A stretch of 64,000 bases of DNA from Granulicella mallensis (GCF_014203225.1 NZ_JACHIO010000015.1:106569-170568), one strand, 5' to 3'. Shown: positions 35,657-43,890, counted from the stretch's first letter. The notes: generated from the letters alone by a model not told the origin. Made by a program: numbers and translations.

Positions 35657-36967
35657 ATGACGGCAGAGCAGGAAAACGGTAACGGAACAACGGAGAAGGT
35701 TTTGCGCGTAGGTTTGCTCGGTTTTGGAACGGTCGGAAGTTCCTTCGCCGAGGTGCTCGCTGCCTCGGGAGCACAGGATGTGCGCATTACGCATATCTTC
35801 AATCGCGACGTCGAGCGCAAGCGTTCGCATGCACGCGCAAGGTTTGTGCCTGCCGATGCCGTGTGGACGGAGCGCGTCGAAGACGTGCTCGAAGCAGCGG
35901 ACGTAGATGTCGTCGTCGAACTGATGGGCGGGCTCGATCCCATCGAAGGCTGGCTGCGTTCGGCGCTGAATGCAGGCAAGCATGTTGTAACAGCCAACAA
36001 GCAGCTCATCGCGTATCGCGGGGCGGCACTCTTTGAGCTTGCGGCGAGCAAGGGCGTGCAACTGCTCTACGGCGCGGCGGTAGCGGGCGGGGTGCCGGTC
36101 ATTCCGGGGATGTCGCAGGGACTGAGCGGTGACCAGATCACGCGCATCAGCGGCATCGTCAATGGGACGTGCAACTTCATCCTCAGCTCGATGGAGGCCG
36201 GCGCGGACTACGAGGAGGTGCTGAAGACAGCTCAGAAGCTGGGCTATGCCGAAGCGGATCCCTCGGCCGATGTCGATGGCTTCGATGCCCGCGCCAAGCT
36301 GTGCATCCTCGCGCGGATCGCGCTGCGTGCCGAGATCAATCCCGAAGAGGTTCCCGCGCAGAGCATCTCCCAGATTTCGGCTGTCGATTTTGCCTACGCG
36401 AAGGAGCTTGGCTGCACGGTGCGCCAGGTGTCGCGTGCCCAGATCGACGGTGACAGAATTAGCGCCCGTGTCGGCCCGATGCTCGTACCGAAGAACTCGC
36501 CTATCGCGTGGTCACATGGCACACAGAACATGGTAGTCACCAGTGGTCGCTTCGGCGGCGATGTGGTCTTCAGCGGCCACGGAGCTGGCGGCCATCCGAC
36601 CGCCGTTGCCGTGATGAGCGATGTGCGCGCAGTGGCCGAAGATAGTCATGCCGTCCGCCTGCCCGCAAAGAAGGTCGAGGTTTCGGGGGGTGTCATCGCG
36701 CCGCACTACCTGCGCTTCGTCGTGGCGGACAGGCCGGGCATCGTTGCGGCGATAGCAGGCGCGCTGGCGAAGTTCGGAGTCAATATCGATTCCATCCTGC
36801 AGCATCGCGGATTCGGCGGCGACAGGCTGCCGTTCGTGGTGACCACCGAGCCCTGCAACAGTGCGACGCTCGATAAGGCCATTGCGGAGATTGGCACGAT
36901 GGATTTCATGTTGGAGCCGCCGTTGTGCCTGCAGATCCTTGTGGTGGATGATCCGGATACGGACTAG
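35657..36967 (+). CDS. hom: Homoserine dehydrogenase
   Basis: Hom reduces aspartate semialdehyde to homoserine for methionine, threonine and isoleucine synthesis. The 436-residue protein has the NAD(P) loop VGLLGFGTVGSSFAEVL, HVVTANKQLIAYRG, ISGIVNGTCNFILSSM, and AEADPSADVDGFDARAKLCI near the catalytic Lys/Asp region. A C-terminal ACT domain (FVVADRPGIVAAIAGALAKF) indicates amino-acid feedback control. ATG 35657 removes a shadow N-terminal extension that overlaps the deaminase gene. The close spacing to the deaminase gene may mean cotranscription. Confidence 0.95.
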   Translation: MTAEQENGNGTTEKVLRVGLLGFGTVGSSFAEVLAASGAQDVRITHIFNRDVERKRSHARARFVPADAVWTERVEDVLEAADVDVVVELMGGLDPIEGWLRSALNAGKHVVTANKQLIAYRGAALFELAASKGVQLLYGAAVAGGVPVIPGMSQGLSGDQITRISGIVNGTCNFILSSMEAGADYEEVLKTAQKLGYAEADPSADVDGFDARAKLCILARIALRAEINPEEVPAQSISQISAVDFAYAKELGCTVRQVSRAQIDGDRISARVGPMLVPKNSPIAWSHGTQNMVVTSGRFGGDVVFSGHGAGGHPTAVAVMSDVRAVAEDSHAVRLPAKKVEVSGGVIAPHYLRFVVADRPGIVAAIAGALAKFGVNIDSILQHRGFGGDRLPFVVTTEPCNSATLDKAIAEIGTMDFMLEPPLCLQILVVDDPDTD

Positions 36968-37050
36968 CAGGATTGGCTGGTCAGATATCGGCGTCTGGTT
37001 GCGTCAAGGGATGTCATTATTGCAATTGACTTAAGGTGCGCTGTCCCATT

Positions 37051-37100
37051 GCGCGAAGCGCGTTCCCTGACGCTAAAGCGTCAGGGAACGCGCTTCGCGC
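37051..37100. repeat. Perfect 24-bp-stem palindrome (family-4 core)
   Basis: GCGCGAAGCGCGTTCCCTGA and four further bases form one arm (37051-37074), a 2-bp AA loop follows, and the exact complement runs to 37100. The same words, GCGCGAAGCGCG and TTCCCTGA, occur near one end of the large family-4 elements (23577, 59987), and AACTCATCACATTA just after resembles their terminal GTGATGAGT. It looks like a solo or deleted form of family 4. Confidence 0.75.
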
Positions 37101-37120
37101 TATTCGCAACTCATCACATT

Positions 37121-37171
37121 AGGCTTAAAAACAAAGGCCCTCACCTCGTGAGGGCCTTTGCTTTTAAGCCT
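37121..37171. terminator. Bidirectional terminator between hom and moeB
   Basis: AAAGGCCCTCAC pairs with GTGAGGGCCTTT around a CTC loop. A-rich and T-rich flanks (AGGCTTAAAA/TTTTAAGCCT) extend the pairing on both sides, giving T-tracts in either direction. The genes on each side converge. Confidence 0.85.
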
Positions 37172-37177
37172 GGCGAA

Positions 37178-38419
37178 TTAGTACTTCGGCAACGACTTGT
37201 CGATCTTCTCCGCCCACGCGGTGATACCCCCCACGAGGTTGGAGACATTGGTAAAGCCGTTCTCTTTCAGGATGAGCGAAGCCCGCTGCGAACGTGCACC
37301 GGACTTGCAATGAACCACGATCTCGGTGTCCTTCGGGATCGTCAGTTCGCCGATACGCGAGGCAAGCTGGCCGACCGGAATCAACGGAGCTCCGATATCC
37401 ACGATGGCGTATTCATGCGGCTCACGCACGTCGAGAAGGAACGGTTTATCGCCGGCATCCAGACGAGCCTTGTACTGCTCGACGGAGATCTGGGGAATGC
37501 CCTCCACCTCGGGAAGATTGGCAACGGCGCTGAAGCTGGAGACCTCAAGCGGGCCGGTCTCTGTAGGCTTCGGGATACCGCAGAACTGGTCGTAGTCGAT
37601 CAGCTCTTTGATCTCGTGAGTGCCGCAGGCCGGGCAGTCGGGGTTCTTGCGCAGCTTCAGCGTACGGAAGCCCATGCCCAGCGCATCGACCAGGAGCAGA
37701 CGGCCGATCAGAGGCTCGCCGATGCCGAGGATCAGCTTGATCACTTCGGTAGCCTGGATAACGCCGACGAGACCCGGCAGAATGCCGAGCACCCCACCCT
37801 CCGCGCAGGAGGGCACCAGGCCCGGCGGCGGCGGTTCGGGGTAGAGGCAGCGATAGCAGGGGCCTTCCTCGGTGGCGAACACGGAGGCCTGTCCCTCGAA
37901 GCGGAAGATGCTGCCGTAAGCATTGGGCTTGCCGGTGAGGACGCAGGCGTCGTTGACCAGGTAGCGCGTCTGGAAGTTGTCGGTGCCGTCGGCGATGACG
38001 TCGTATTCCTTGAAGATCTCGAGCGCGTTGGCGCTGGTGAGCATCGTGTTGTGCTTCACGATGTTCGTGTTCTTGTTCAGGCCCTTGAGCATCACCTCGG
38101 CGGAGTCGACCTTGAGCATGCCGACGGTGGCCTGCGAGTGGATGATCTGGCGCTGCAGGTTCGACTCGTCCACGACGTCGAAGTCGACGAGCCCGATGGT
38201 GCCCACACCCGCGGCGGCGAGATACAGCGCCATCGGCGCACCCAGACCGCCGGTGCCGACGCACAGGACCTTCGCGGCCTTCAGCTTCTGCTGGCCCTCC
38301 ATGCCCACCTCGGGCAGGATCAGGTGGCGCGAGTAACGGGCGATCTCTTCGTTAGAGAGCTTCGGGAGTTCGGTAGCGGTTTCGGGGGCTTCGAGTGTAG
38401 CGTTCATGGTGTCCTTCAA
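37178..38419 (-). CDS. MoeB/MoeZ-type sulfur-carrier adenylyltransferase with rhodanese domain
   Basis: This 413-residue E1-like enzyme adenylates the C-terminus of a MoaD/ThiS/CysO-type carrier and loads sulfur. The ThiF domain has VLCVGTGGLGAPMALYLAAA, DESNLQRQIIHSQATVGMLK and two CxxC zinc pairs (CYRCLYP, PDCPACGT). The C-terminal rhodanese domain carries the persulfide Cys in EIVVHCKSGARSQRAS. This fused layout is that of mycobacterial MoeZ, which serves CysO. The downstream order of carrier, JAMM protease and CysM supports a cysteine-biosynthesis role. Confidence 0.92.
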   Translation of the reverse strand: MKDTMNATLEAPETATELPKLSNEEIARYSRHLILPEVGMEGQQKLKAAKVLCVGTGGLGAPMALYLAAAGVGTIGLVDFDVVDESNLQRQIIHSQATVGMLKVDSAEVMLKGLNKNTNIVKHNTMLTSANALEIFKEYDVIADGTDNFQTRYLVNDACVLTGKPNAYGSIFRFEGQASVFATEEGPCYRCLYPEPPPPGLVPSCAEGGVLGILPGLVGVIQATEVIKLILGIGEPLIGRLLLVDALGMGFRTLKLRKNPDCPACGTHEIKELIDYDQFCGIPKPTETGPLEVSSFSAVANLPEVEGIPQISVEQYKARLDAGDKPFLLDVREPHEYAIVDIGAPLIPVGQLASRIGELTIPKDTEIVVHCKSGARSQRASLILKENGFTNVSNLVGGITAWAEKIDKSLPKY

Positions 38420-38556
38420 GTTTAGCTGGCTACGGTCGCCAGAGAGCAGATTCCCTCAGAATGACCGAAAAAAGCAAAGGCCTACAGAGAACAGATGCTC
38501 TCAGTAGTGCTTGCGATTCGATGGGTAGAAGGAGGGGGGTGGGGTGTTCGCGCTGG

Positions 38557-38838
38557 TTAGCGACAACAACCGCCGGCAATGGAAGGGATAATCGTCAGTT
38601 CGTCGGTCGCCGAGACGGCGGTCTCTTCCTTGGCCGGAAGGTAGCGAACATCGTCGTCGTTCAGGTAGACATTGACGAAGGAGCGCAGCTTACCCTCGGG
38701 GGTAAAGAGGTGCTGCTGCATGGCCGGATGCGCCGCAACCAGCGCGGCAAGCCCTTCGGTGACGGTCGTGCCTTCTACCGACACAGATTCCTTCTTGTCG
38801 GTGTAAGCACGCAGCGGTGTGGGGATATTGATCGTCAT
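38557..38838 (-). CDS. MoaD/ThiS/CysO-like sulfur-carrier protein with extended C-terminus
   Basis: This 93-residue ubiquitin-fold carrier has the pattern of MoaD/CysO: INIPTPLRAYTDKKESVSVE, FVNVYLNDDDVRYLPAKEE and LTIIPSIAGG. Sulfur is normally attached to a C-terminal GlyGly, but here GG is followed by CCR before the stop. A JAMM protease gene lies 15 bp upstream in the same operon, so processing to expose GG, as reported for QbsE by QbsD, is plausible. A role as sulfur donor to CysM is inferred from gene order. Confidence 0.9.
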   Translation of the reverse strand: MTINIPTPLRAYTDKKESVSVEGTTVTEGLAALVAAHPAMQQHLFTPEGKLRSFVNVYLNDDDVRYLPAKEETAVSATDELTIIPSIAGGCCR

Positions 38839-38853
38839 TACTTTGATTATCGC

Positions 38854-39288
38854 CTATTCCACCGCGATGGTTTGCGGCTCAAATGCCTTGTCGTCCTCAC
38901 CCTTGCCGGTCAGCAGGAAGGAGTTGGTGATCTTTGCAGCGCCCTTTTCGACCGCCGTGATGACATAACTGCAGCCGAACCAGTGGGCTTCGGCGAAGTC
39001 GGTCGGTGACCACTGTGCCGGGTGGTCGGGGTGCGAGTGGTAGAAGCCGACGATGTCGTATCCGGCCTTACGGCCCTCGCGCTGCGCCTTGATAAGCTCC
39101 TGTGGAGCAATGTGATAGCGGTTGTGCGCGGAGTCGGTGCGGGTGTTGCCCGCGCGAACCAGGGCGGCCACGTGAAGGCCCTCGTCCGAGGTCTTGCCCA
39201 GCATGATGCCGCAGCACTCGTGCGGATAGGTCTCCTCGCCGTGGGCGCGGAGTTCGTCGTAGAGCTGCTGCGAGAGCTTCAGGCTCAT
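38854..39288 (-). CDS. JAMM/MPN-family metalloprotease (Mec-like)
   Basis: The 144-residue protein has the intact JAMM zinc motif HSHPDHPAQWSPTD (H-x-H-x10-D), with the upstream catalytic glutamate in ETYPHECCGIMLG. In the mycobacterial pathway Mec releases cysteine from the CysO-Cys adduct; in the QbsD type it trims residues beyond GlyGly. Either or both could apply here. Start ATG 39288 overlaps the cysM stop as ATGA, implying translational coupling. Confidence 0.9.
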   Translation of the reverse strand: MSLKLSQQLYDELRAHGEETYPHECCGIMLGKTSDEGLHVAALVRAGNTRTDSAHNRYHIAPQELIKAQREGRKAGYDIVGFYHSHPDHPAQWSPTDFAEAHWFGCSYVITAVEKGAAKITNSFLLTGKGEDDKAFEPQTIAVE

Positions 39289-40265
39289 TCTGTGTCGCCC
39301 CCTAGATTTTCCGAAGACTCGGGATGCTGTTTCTCCGTCCAAAACCGTTCAGACAGGTACTTGTCCGCCGAATCGCAGAGGATGGTCACAATCACTGCCT
39401 CACGGCCGGCCTTGGCCTCCGCTTCGGCGACATCCAGAGAGGCCGCCACCGCCGCTGCCGCCGATACTCCGACCAGCAAGCCTTGCGTGCGGCCAAGCTG
39501 CTTGGCCATTAGGTAAGCCCGTTCGGTGGACATCGCGATATTGGCATCGGCCAGGTGCGGGTCGTAGATCGGCGGAACGATCGCCGTTTCCATGTGCTTG
39601 AGCCCTTCGAGGCCGTTGAACGGCGAGTCCGGCTGCATGGAGAGGCACTTGATCTTCGGATTCAGCTCGCGCAGCCGCCGCGTGGTGCCCATGAACGTGC
39701 CGCTGGTGCCCAGTCCGGCGACGAAGTGCGTAATCGCGCCTTCGGTCTGCTGCCAGATCTCGTTGGCCGTGCCGTAGTAGTGCGCACGCCAGTTGTTGTC
39801 GTTGCCGTACTGGTCGGCGTAGTAATAGCGGTCAGGCTGTTCGGAGGCCAGCTTGCGGGCCTGGCGAATCGCGCCGTCGGAGCCGTCAGCGGGATCGGTC
39901 CATACGATTTCAGCGCCATAGGCATGCAGGATGCGCTTGCGCTCCGGCGAGACATTCGACGGCATACACAGCACGACAGGGAAGCCCAGGGCCGCGCCCA
40001 GCATCGCATAGGCGATGCCGGTATTGCCCGAGGTGGCGTCGAGCAGGGCCTTGCCGGGGGTGAGCAGCCCTTTGCGCTGGGCATCCGAGACGATGGCCGA
40101 GGCTGCGCGGTCCTTTACGCTGCCGCCGGGGTTCGCCCACTCGGCTTTGCCCAGAATCTGGACGCCCGGCAGGTGCTGCGTCAGGCGGTCCAGCCGCACC
40201 AGCGGCGTGTTGCCGATGCGGTCGAGAATCGTGGTTCCAAAAGTTTTTACAGGTGCAGAGGTCAT
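39285..40265 (-). CDS. cysM: Cysteine synthase (PLP-dependent, CysM-like)
   Basis: This 326-residue fold-type II PLP enzyme makes cysteine, probably from an O-activated serine and a protein-bound thiocarboxylate. LDRIGNTPLVRLDRL, NPGGSVKDRAASAI (PLP Lys), DATSGNTGIAYAM (substrate loop) and GLGTSGTFMGTTRRL (phosphate loop) are all intact. The Mycobacterium CysM in the CysO pathway uses O-phosphoserine; gene order suggests the same here, but residues deciding this cannot be judged by eye. Confidence 0.93.
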   Translation of the reverse strand: MTSAPVKTFGTTILDRIGNTPLVRLDRLTQHLPGVQILGKAEWANPGGSVKDRAASAIVSDAQRKGLLTPGKALLDATSGNTGIAYAMLGAALGFPVVLCMPSNVSPERKRILHAYGAEIVWTDPADGSDGAIRQARKLASEQPDRYYYADQYGNDNNWRAHYYGTANEIWQQTEGAITHFVAGLGTSGTFMGTTRRLRELNPKIKCLSMQPDSPFNGLEGLKHMETAIVPPIYDPHLADANIAMSTERAYLMAKQLGRTQGLLVGVSAAAAVAASLDVAEAEAKAGREAVIVTILCDSADKYLSERFWTEKQHPESSENLGGDTE

Positions 40266-40414
40266 GATTAATCGTTTATTCGGTCGCTTCTTCCGGCCTG
40301 CGATTGAAGCCGCTGGTGCCGATGTGCGACAGTTGATTTGAGTCTAATGGAACTCCGCCGGTCTGCAACCCAAGGATCGCTGCGGCAAAACGAGATTGCA
40401 GGTCTGAAGATCCG

Positions 40415-40834
40415 ATGGCAAAGACAAAAAAGTTACCTACCTTCGATGAAGTACTGTCCTCCCTCGGCAACGAGAGATTTGATGTCGCACCGGCCGGTGC
40501 GGGTGCAAACCACGGTTCGGGAGCGTATCGCGTGAGCAAGTACGGCTGCGCGGCGGAGATCGCCCAGGGGCCGGACAAGGACGCGCCGCTGCGCATCGTC
40601 TCCCGGCCGGGCTTCGTGCTCGGCGGCGAGATCGCGCGTCTGCTCGACCGCGGCTACCAGAAGTTTTTCAAGACCAGCCGCCTGGAGATTCCGGCTACCG
40701 CCGACCATCTGCGCGACATCCACAGGTTCAGCGAAGAGCTGAAAGAAGCCGCCGGCGCCCAGACCCTTTACAACGAGGCCCTGGGGACCACCAGCGACAG
40801 CTACATGTACGACCGGGTCAAGGGCCGCGAGTAG
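40415..40834 (+). CDS. Conserved-looking hypothetical protein
   Basis: This is a 139-residue soluble protein that I do not assign. It begins KTKKLPTFDEVLSSLG, has a compact middle (YRVSKYGCAAEIAQGP, RIVSRPGFVLGGEIARLLDR) and a charged helical C-terminus (ADHLRDIHRFSEELKEAAG). Codon use is like that of its neighbours, and ATG 40415 is the only sensible start. It is divergent from cysM and convergent with the antitoxin-like gene, 5 bp away. Confidence 0.75.
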   Translation: MAKTKKLPTFDEVLSSLGNERFDVAPAGAGANHGSGAYRVSKYGCAAEIAQGPDKDAPLRIVSRPGFVLGGEIARLLDRGYQKFFKTSRLEIPATADHLRDIHRFSEELKEAAGAQTLYNEALGTTSDSYMYDRVKGRE

Positions 40835-40839
40835 ACGGT

Positions 40840-41130
40840 TTAGGCCGCGATTGAAGCTGACAGGCGAACTCCGAGTGCGTGCATGACTTTGAGTACCGTG
40901 CCGAACTCTGGATTGCCTGTGTCGCTCAGTGCACGGTAGAGAGCTTCTCGTGAAATGCCTGTATCTTTGGCGAGCTGCGCCATGCCGCCACGGGCACGCG
41001 CGACCGTACCAAGGGCCTTTGCGATATATCGCGGGTCGTCGCTCTCTAACACTTCGGTCAGGTAAGCCGAAATTGTCTCTTCATCGGTCAGATAGTCTGC
41101 GACATTGAATGGTTCTGTATATATGGCCAT
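40840..41130 (-). CDS. HI1420/TIGR02684-like antitoxin, without adjacent toxin
   Basis: This 96-residue HTH protein matches the addiction-module antidote pattern: AIYTEPFNVADYLTDEETIS, YIAKALGTVARARGGMAQLA, DTGISREALYRALSDTGNPE and a VLKVMHALGVRL end. In this family the toxin gene (HI1419/RelE-like) normally lies directly upstream, but only 67 bp separate this gene from rsmI and no toxin is seen. ATG 41130 is preferred over an upstream start at 41175. Confidence 0.85.
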   Translation of the reverse strand: MAIYTEPFNVADYLTDEETISAYLTEVLESDDPRYIAKALGTVARARGGMAQLAKDTGISREALYRALSDTGNPEFGTVLKVMHALGVRLSASIAA

Positions 41131-41197
41131 AATCACTCCCGTCGATTTGGGATGCCAGTGCATACTGTAACCCATAGGTTACTTCGGCGCGAACGCT

Positions 41198-42151
41198 TTA
41201 CCGTCGCCGCGTCTGCGCCCTTTGCCACTCCCGATAGGCCTCGCTCTTGCCAATCCCGCGAGACTTGGCCACACGCTTAAGCGCATCCATCTCGGAGATC
41301 TTTTCGCCGATCATCATCGCCGCGACCTCTTCGGCCAGTGTCGGTTGCCCCGTTGCAGCCTCAGCTTCCGAGGCCCCTCCCGCCGATTCCCCCGCAAGGA
41401 GCAATACCATCTCGCCGCGCACGCTGGGCCGTGAACGAAGCTCCGCCAGTAGCTCTGAGGCCGTGCCACGAAGAAACTCCTCATGCAGCTTGGTCAGCTC
41501 ACGCGCCAGGGTGACACGCTTCTCCGAGCCAAAGACCGCAACAACGTCCGCCAGGGCATCGACGATGCGGTGCGGCGTCTCATACACGATGTGCGTGGTC
41601 GCCTCTTCCGCGTGGGCCATGGCAGAGCGCAGCGACTCCAGCGCCGACCGCCGCTGGCCTTCTTTGGCCGGCAGGAATCCATGAAAGCTGAAATGCTCCG
41701 AGGGCAGCCCACTGGCGATCAAGGCGCTCAGCGCGGCGTTTGCGCCGGGAATAGGAAACACATCGATCCCCGCCGCAATGGCTTCGGCAGCAATCGTCGC
41801 GCCGGGATCGGCGATGCCGGGCATACCGGCGTCGCTGACGACGGCGATACGGCCACCCGCTCGCAGGGCCTCGATCAACTCGCTCGCCCGCGCATTTTCG
41901 TTGTGCAGGTGATAGCTCACCGTCGGCGTCCGAATCCCAAAGTGGCCCAGTAGCTTCGCTGTCTGTCGCGTGTCTTCACAGGCGATGCGATCCACCGAAC
42001 GCAGCACCCGCAGGGCGCGCAACGTAATGTCCTCAAGATTGCCGATAGGCGTAGCCACCAGATAAAGCCCCGGCGCCAACGGCTTGTCTATCGACTCACC
42101 AACCCGCTGACCCGCTGACTCGCTGACTTGCTGACTCGCTGTTTCACTCAC
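41198..42151 (-). CDS. rsmI: 16S rRNA (cytidine-1402-2'-O)-methyltransferase
   Basis: RsmI methylates the ribose of C1402 in the 30S decoding centre using SAM. The 317-residue protein has LYLVATPIGNLEDITLRAL, IACEDTRQTAKLLGHFGI, VVSDAGMPGIADPGATI and a C-terminal helical domain (ISEMDALKRVAKSRGIGKSE). GTG 42151 overlaps the upstream stop as GTGA. The first roughly 27 codons precede the conserved fold and are built partly from an 8-bp tandem repeat (42102-42141), so the N-terminus is unusual. Confidence 0.93.
   Translation of the reverse strand: MSETASQQVSESAGQRVGESIDKPLAPGLYLVATPIGNLEDITLRALRVLRSVDRIACEDTRQTAKLLGHFGIRTPTVSYHLHNENARASELIEALRAGGRIAVVSDAGMPGIADPGATIAAEAIAAGIDVFPIPGANAALSALIASGLPSEHFSFHGFLPAKEGQRRSALESLRSAMAHAEEATTHIVYETPHRIVDALADVVAVFGSEKRVTLARELTKLHEEFLRGTASELLAELRSRPSVRGEMVLLLAGESAGGASEAEAATGQPTLAEEVAAMMIGEKISEMDALKRVAKSRGIGKSEAYREWQRAQTRRR
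42102..42141. repeat. 8-bp tandem repeat at the 5' end of rsmI
   Basis: Five units (ACCCGCTG, ACCCGCTG, ACTCGCTG, ACTTGCTG, ACTCGCTG) run without gaps inside the first codons of rsmI. Eight is not a multiple of three, so gain or loss of a unit would shift the reading frame between the GTG start and the conserved domain. Confidence 0.8.
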
Positions 42152-43263
42152 GACCGCTCCTGTGCCTCGCGGGCCGGGCGTGTCAGCTTCATCTGCTGCA
42201 CCGCGCGCGAGAGGCTTTGCGGCGTAAGGATGCCCAGGATCGCTCCGTCTTCGACCACGGGAATAAATTCACTCGCTCCTTGAGAGCCTGCCCGCCGCAG
42301 CGCGACCACGAGCTTTTCCGAAGGCGATGCCAGTTGCAGGCCGCGCGTCATGACACCCTGCAGATAACTGTCTCCCGTCGCCTGCAGGTGGTCCGCAATC
42401 GTCTGCCGCGAGACCGACCCCACCAGACGGTCTCCACGCACGACAGGGAAGACGTCCTGCAGGCTGTGCAGGGTGCGATCGAGCGCTCCCTGCAAGGTGT
42501 CCGAGCTCGACAGCAGAGTGAACTCCGTCAGCATGACATCCCTTACCAGGATGGTGTCGTCGTTGGCGTTGAGCGTCTGCCGAGCCTGCATCTGGGCTCC
42601 GAACAGGGCAAGGCAGCCGAACAGGAAGATCCATAGATTCATCAGCACGATGCCGGCCACCAGCATCGCAATCGCGAGCGCGGTGCCCAATCCAAAGGGA
42701 GGCCTTGCCGCCCGCGGTGCCGGAGCGGCGTTAGCACCGGCCGTGCGCGAACGCAGTATCTGCGTCGAAGGCAGGGCTGCGGTGGGCAGCAGGTTGACCG
42801 CACCCATCGCGAACTGCGTCCACACAAAGCTGCGCAGGATGTGGCCGATGGAGATCCAGGGCTGCGCCAGCAACGGTACATGCGGATCGATGGAGTAGCT
42901 CAGCCCCAGCAGCAGCAGGCCCATGCCGAAGTTGGCCAGCGGCGCGGCCATTACGATGGCCTGCGTTGGGCCAGGAGCGCCGTCTTCGCGCGGAGCCATG
43001 GCCATGACACCGCCGACGGGCAGAAGAAACAGGGCACGCAGGTGCATGCCAGTGTAGGCCGCTACGATGGCTCGCGCTGCCTCACGCACCACGACAGCGA
43101 ATACCAGCGCCAGCCAAAGGCCAAAGCCGCGTAGCGGACTGCCGGTTGCGGCGATGGAATAACCCACTGCCAGCGCCAGCAGCACCGCGAAAGAGATGTG
43201 GATTCGCAGGTCGACACCCATGAACCGGCCAACCGGAAACGAAAAACGCAGCATAGCCTCCAT
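42148..43263 (-). CDS. Site-2-protease-like (M50) membrane protein with CBS pair, metal ligands missing
   Basis: The 371-residue protein has the layout of CBS-containing M50 peptidases: membrane segments, a helix where HExxH should be, an LPVGGVMAM turn (normally LLPxGGV), the NLLP motif, and two CBS domains at about residues 235-365 (LVRDVMLTEFTLLSSSD, YLQGVMTRGLQLASPSE). However, HExxH reads REAAR (residues 60-64) and the third ligand region reads NLLPTAALPSTQILRS instead of NLLP-x4-DGGR-type. Both His and the Asp are absent, so proteolysis is unlikely. A CBS-regulated binding role is inference. It may be cotranscribed with rsmI (GTGA overlap). Confidence 0.85.
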   Translation of the reverse strand: MEAMLRFSFPVGRFMGVDLRIHISFAVLLALAVGYSIAATGSPLRGFGLWLALVFAVVVREAARAIVAAYTGMHLRALFLLPVGGVMAMAPREDGAPGPTQAIVMAAPLANFGMGLLLLGLSYSIDPHVPLLAQPWISIGHILRSFVWTQFAMGAVNLLPTAALPSTQILRSRTAGANAAPAPRAARPPFGLGTALAIAMLVAGIVLMNLWIFLFGCLALFGAQMQARQTLNANDDTILVRDVMLTEFTLLSSSDTLQGALDRTLHSLQDVFPVVRGDRLVGSVSRQTIADHLQATGDSYLQGVMTRGLQLASPSEKLVVALRRAGSQGASEFIPVVEDGAILGILTPQSLSRAVQQMKLTRPAREAQERS

Positions 43264-43290
43264 TGTAGGCTCGCTGTATCCTCGGAGACG

Positions 43291-43866
43291 ATGCGCGTTA
43301 TCGGTGGGAAGTTTCGGTCAAGAGTTTTGCAGTCGCCACGAGGGCTTGCCACGCGTCCTACCAGCGACCGGCTCCGTGAAACTCTGTTTAATATTCTTGC
43401 GCTGCGTATTGAGGGCGCTCGCTTCGTCGACCTCTATGCGGGCTCCGGCGCCGTAGGGATCGAAGCCCTGAGCCGTGGCGCACAGTTCTGCTGGTTCGCC
43501 GAGAAGGCTCCTGCTGCTGTCACTGCTATTCGTACCAATGTCGCAGCGTTGAGGCTCCAGGGTGGCTATGCGATTGAAGACCGCAGTACCGGACGTCTCC
43601 TGCACGGGATGGTCAAAAATCTGCATGTAGCGGATATTGTCTTCCTCGATCCACCCTACGAGGCTGCCGAAGACTACAGCACAACCCTGAGCTTCCTCGC
43701 ACAAAATCAAGCGACGCTGCTGGCCGAGGGGGCGGTCGTCATCGCGGAGCACTCCCGCAAGAAGCCACTCTCGGAAAGCTACGGAAACCTTGTCCGCACA
43801 CGCGTTCTCGAGCAAGGCGATGCAGCTCTGAGCTTCTACAGCCTCTCTTCGCTGAGCTCCTCATAG
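43291..43866 (+). CDS. rsmD: 16S rRNA (guanine-966-N2)-methyltransferase
   Basis: RsmD methylates G966 of 16S rRNA. The 191-residue Rossmann-fold enzyme has MRVIGGKFRSRVLQSP at the start, RPTSDRLRETLFNIL, FVDLYAGSGAVGIEALSRGA (SAM loop) and the catalytic IVFLDPPYEAA. ATG 43291 fits the family start. It is divergent from the M50-like gene with only 27 bp between starts, so at least one promoter must lie inside the other gene. Confidence 0.93.
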   Translation: MRVIGGKFRSRVLQSPRGLATRPTSDRLRETLFNILALRIEGARFVDLYAGSGAVGIEALSRGAQFCWFAEKAPAAVTAIRTNVAALRLQGGYAIEDRSTGRLLHGMVKNLHVADIVFLDPPYEAAEDYSTTLSFLAQNQATLLAEGAVVIAEHSRKKPLSESYGNLVRTRVLEQGDAALSFYSLSSLSSS

Positions 43867-43890
43867 CTCTTAGCTGAATCCATCCCCGCA

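Noticed and set aside
37049..38425. Plus-strand open frame antisense to the MoeB-like gene
   Set aside because: It begins in the palindrome at 37051 and mirrors the moeB frame; no motif is present.
37178..38838. Molybdopterin synthesis role for the MoeB/MoaD-like pair
   Set aside because: No other molybdenum cofactor genes are nearby, and the JAMM protease and CysM genes directly upstream point to the cysteine pathway; a shared role cannot be excluded.
40276..40596. Minus-strand open frame of 106 codons upstream of cysM
   Set aside because: It overlaps the start of the plus-strand hypothetical gene at 40415 and has no ribosome-binding site or domain.
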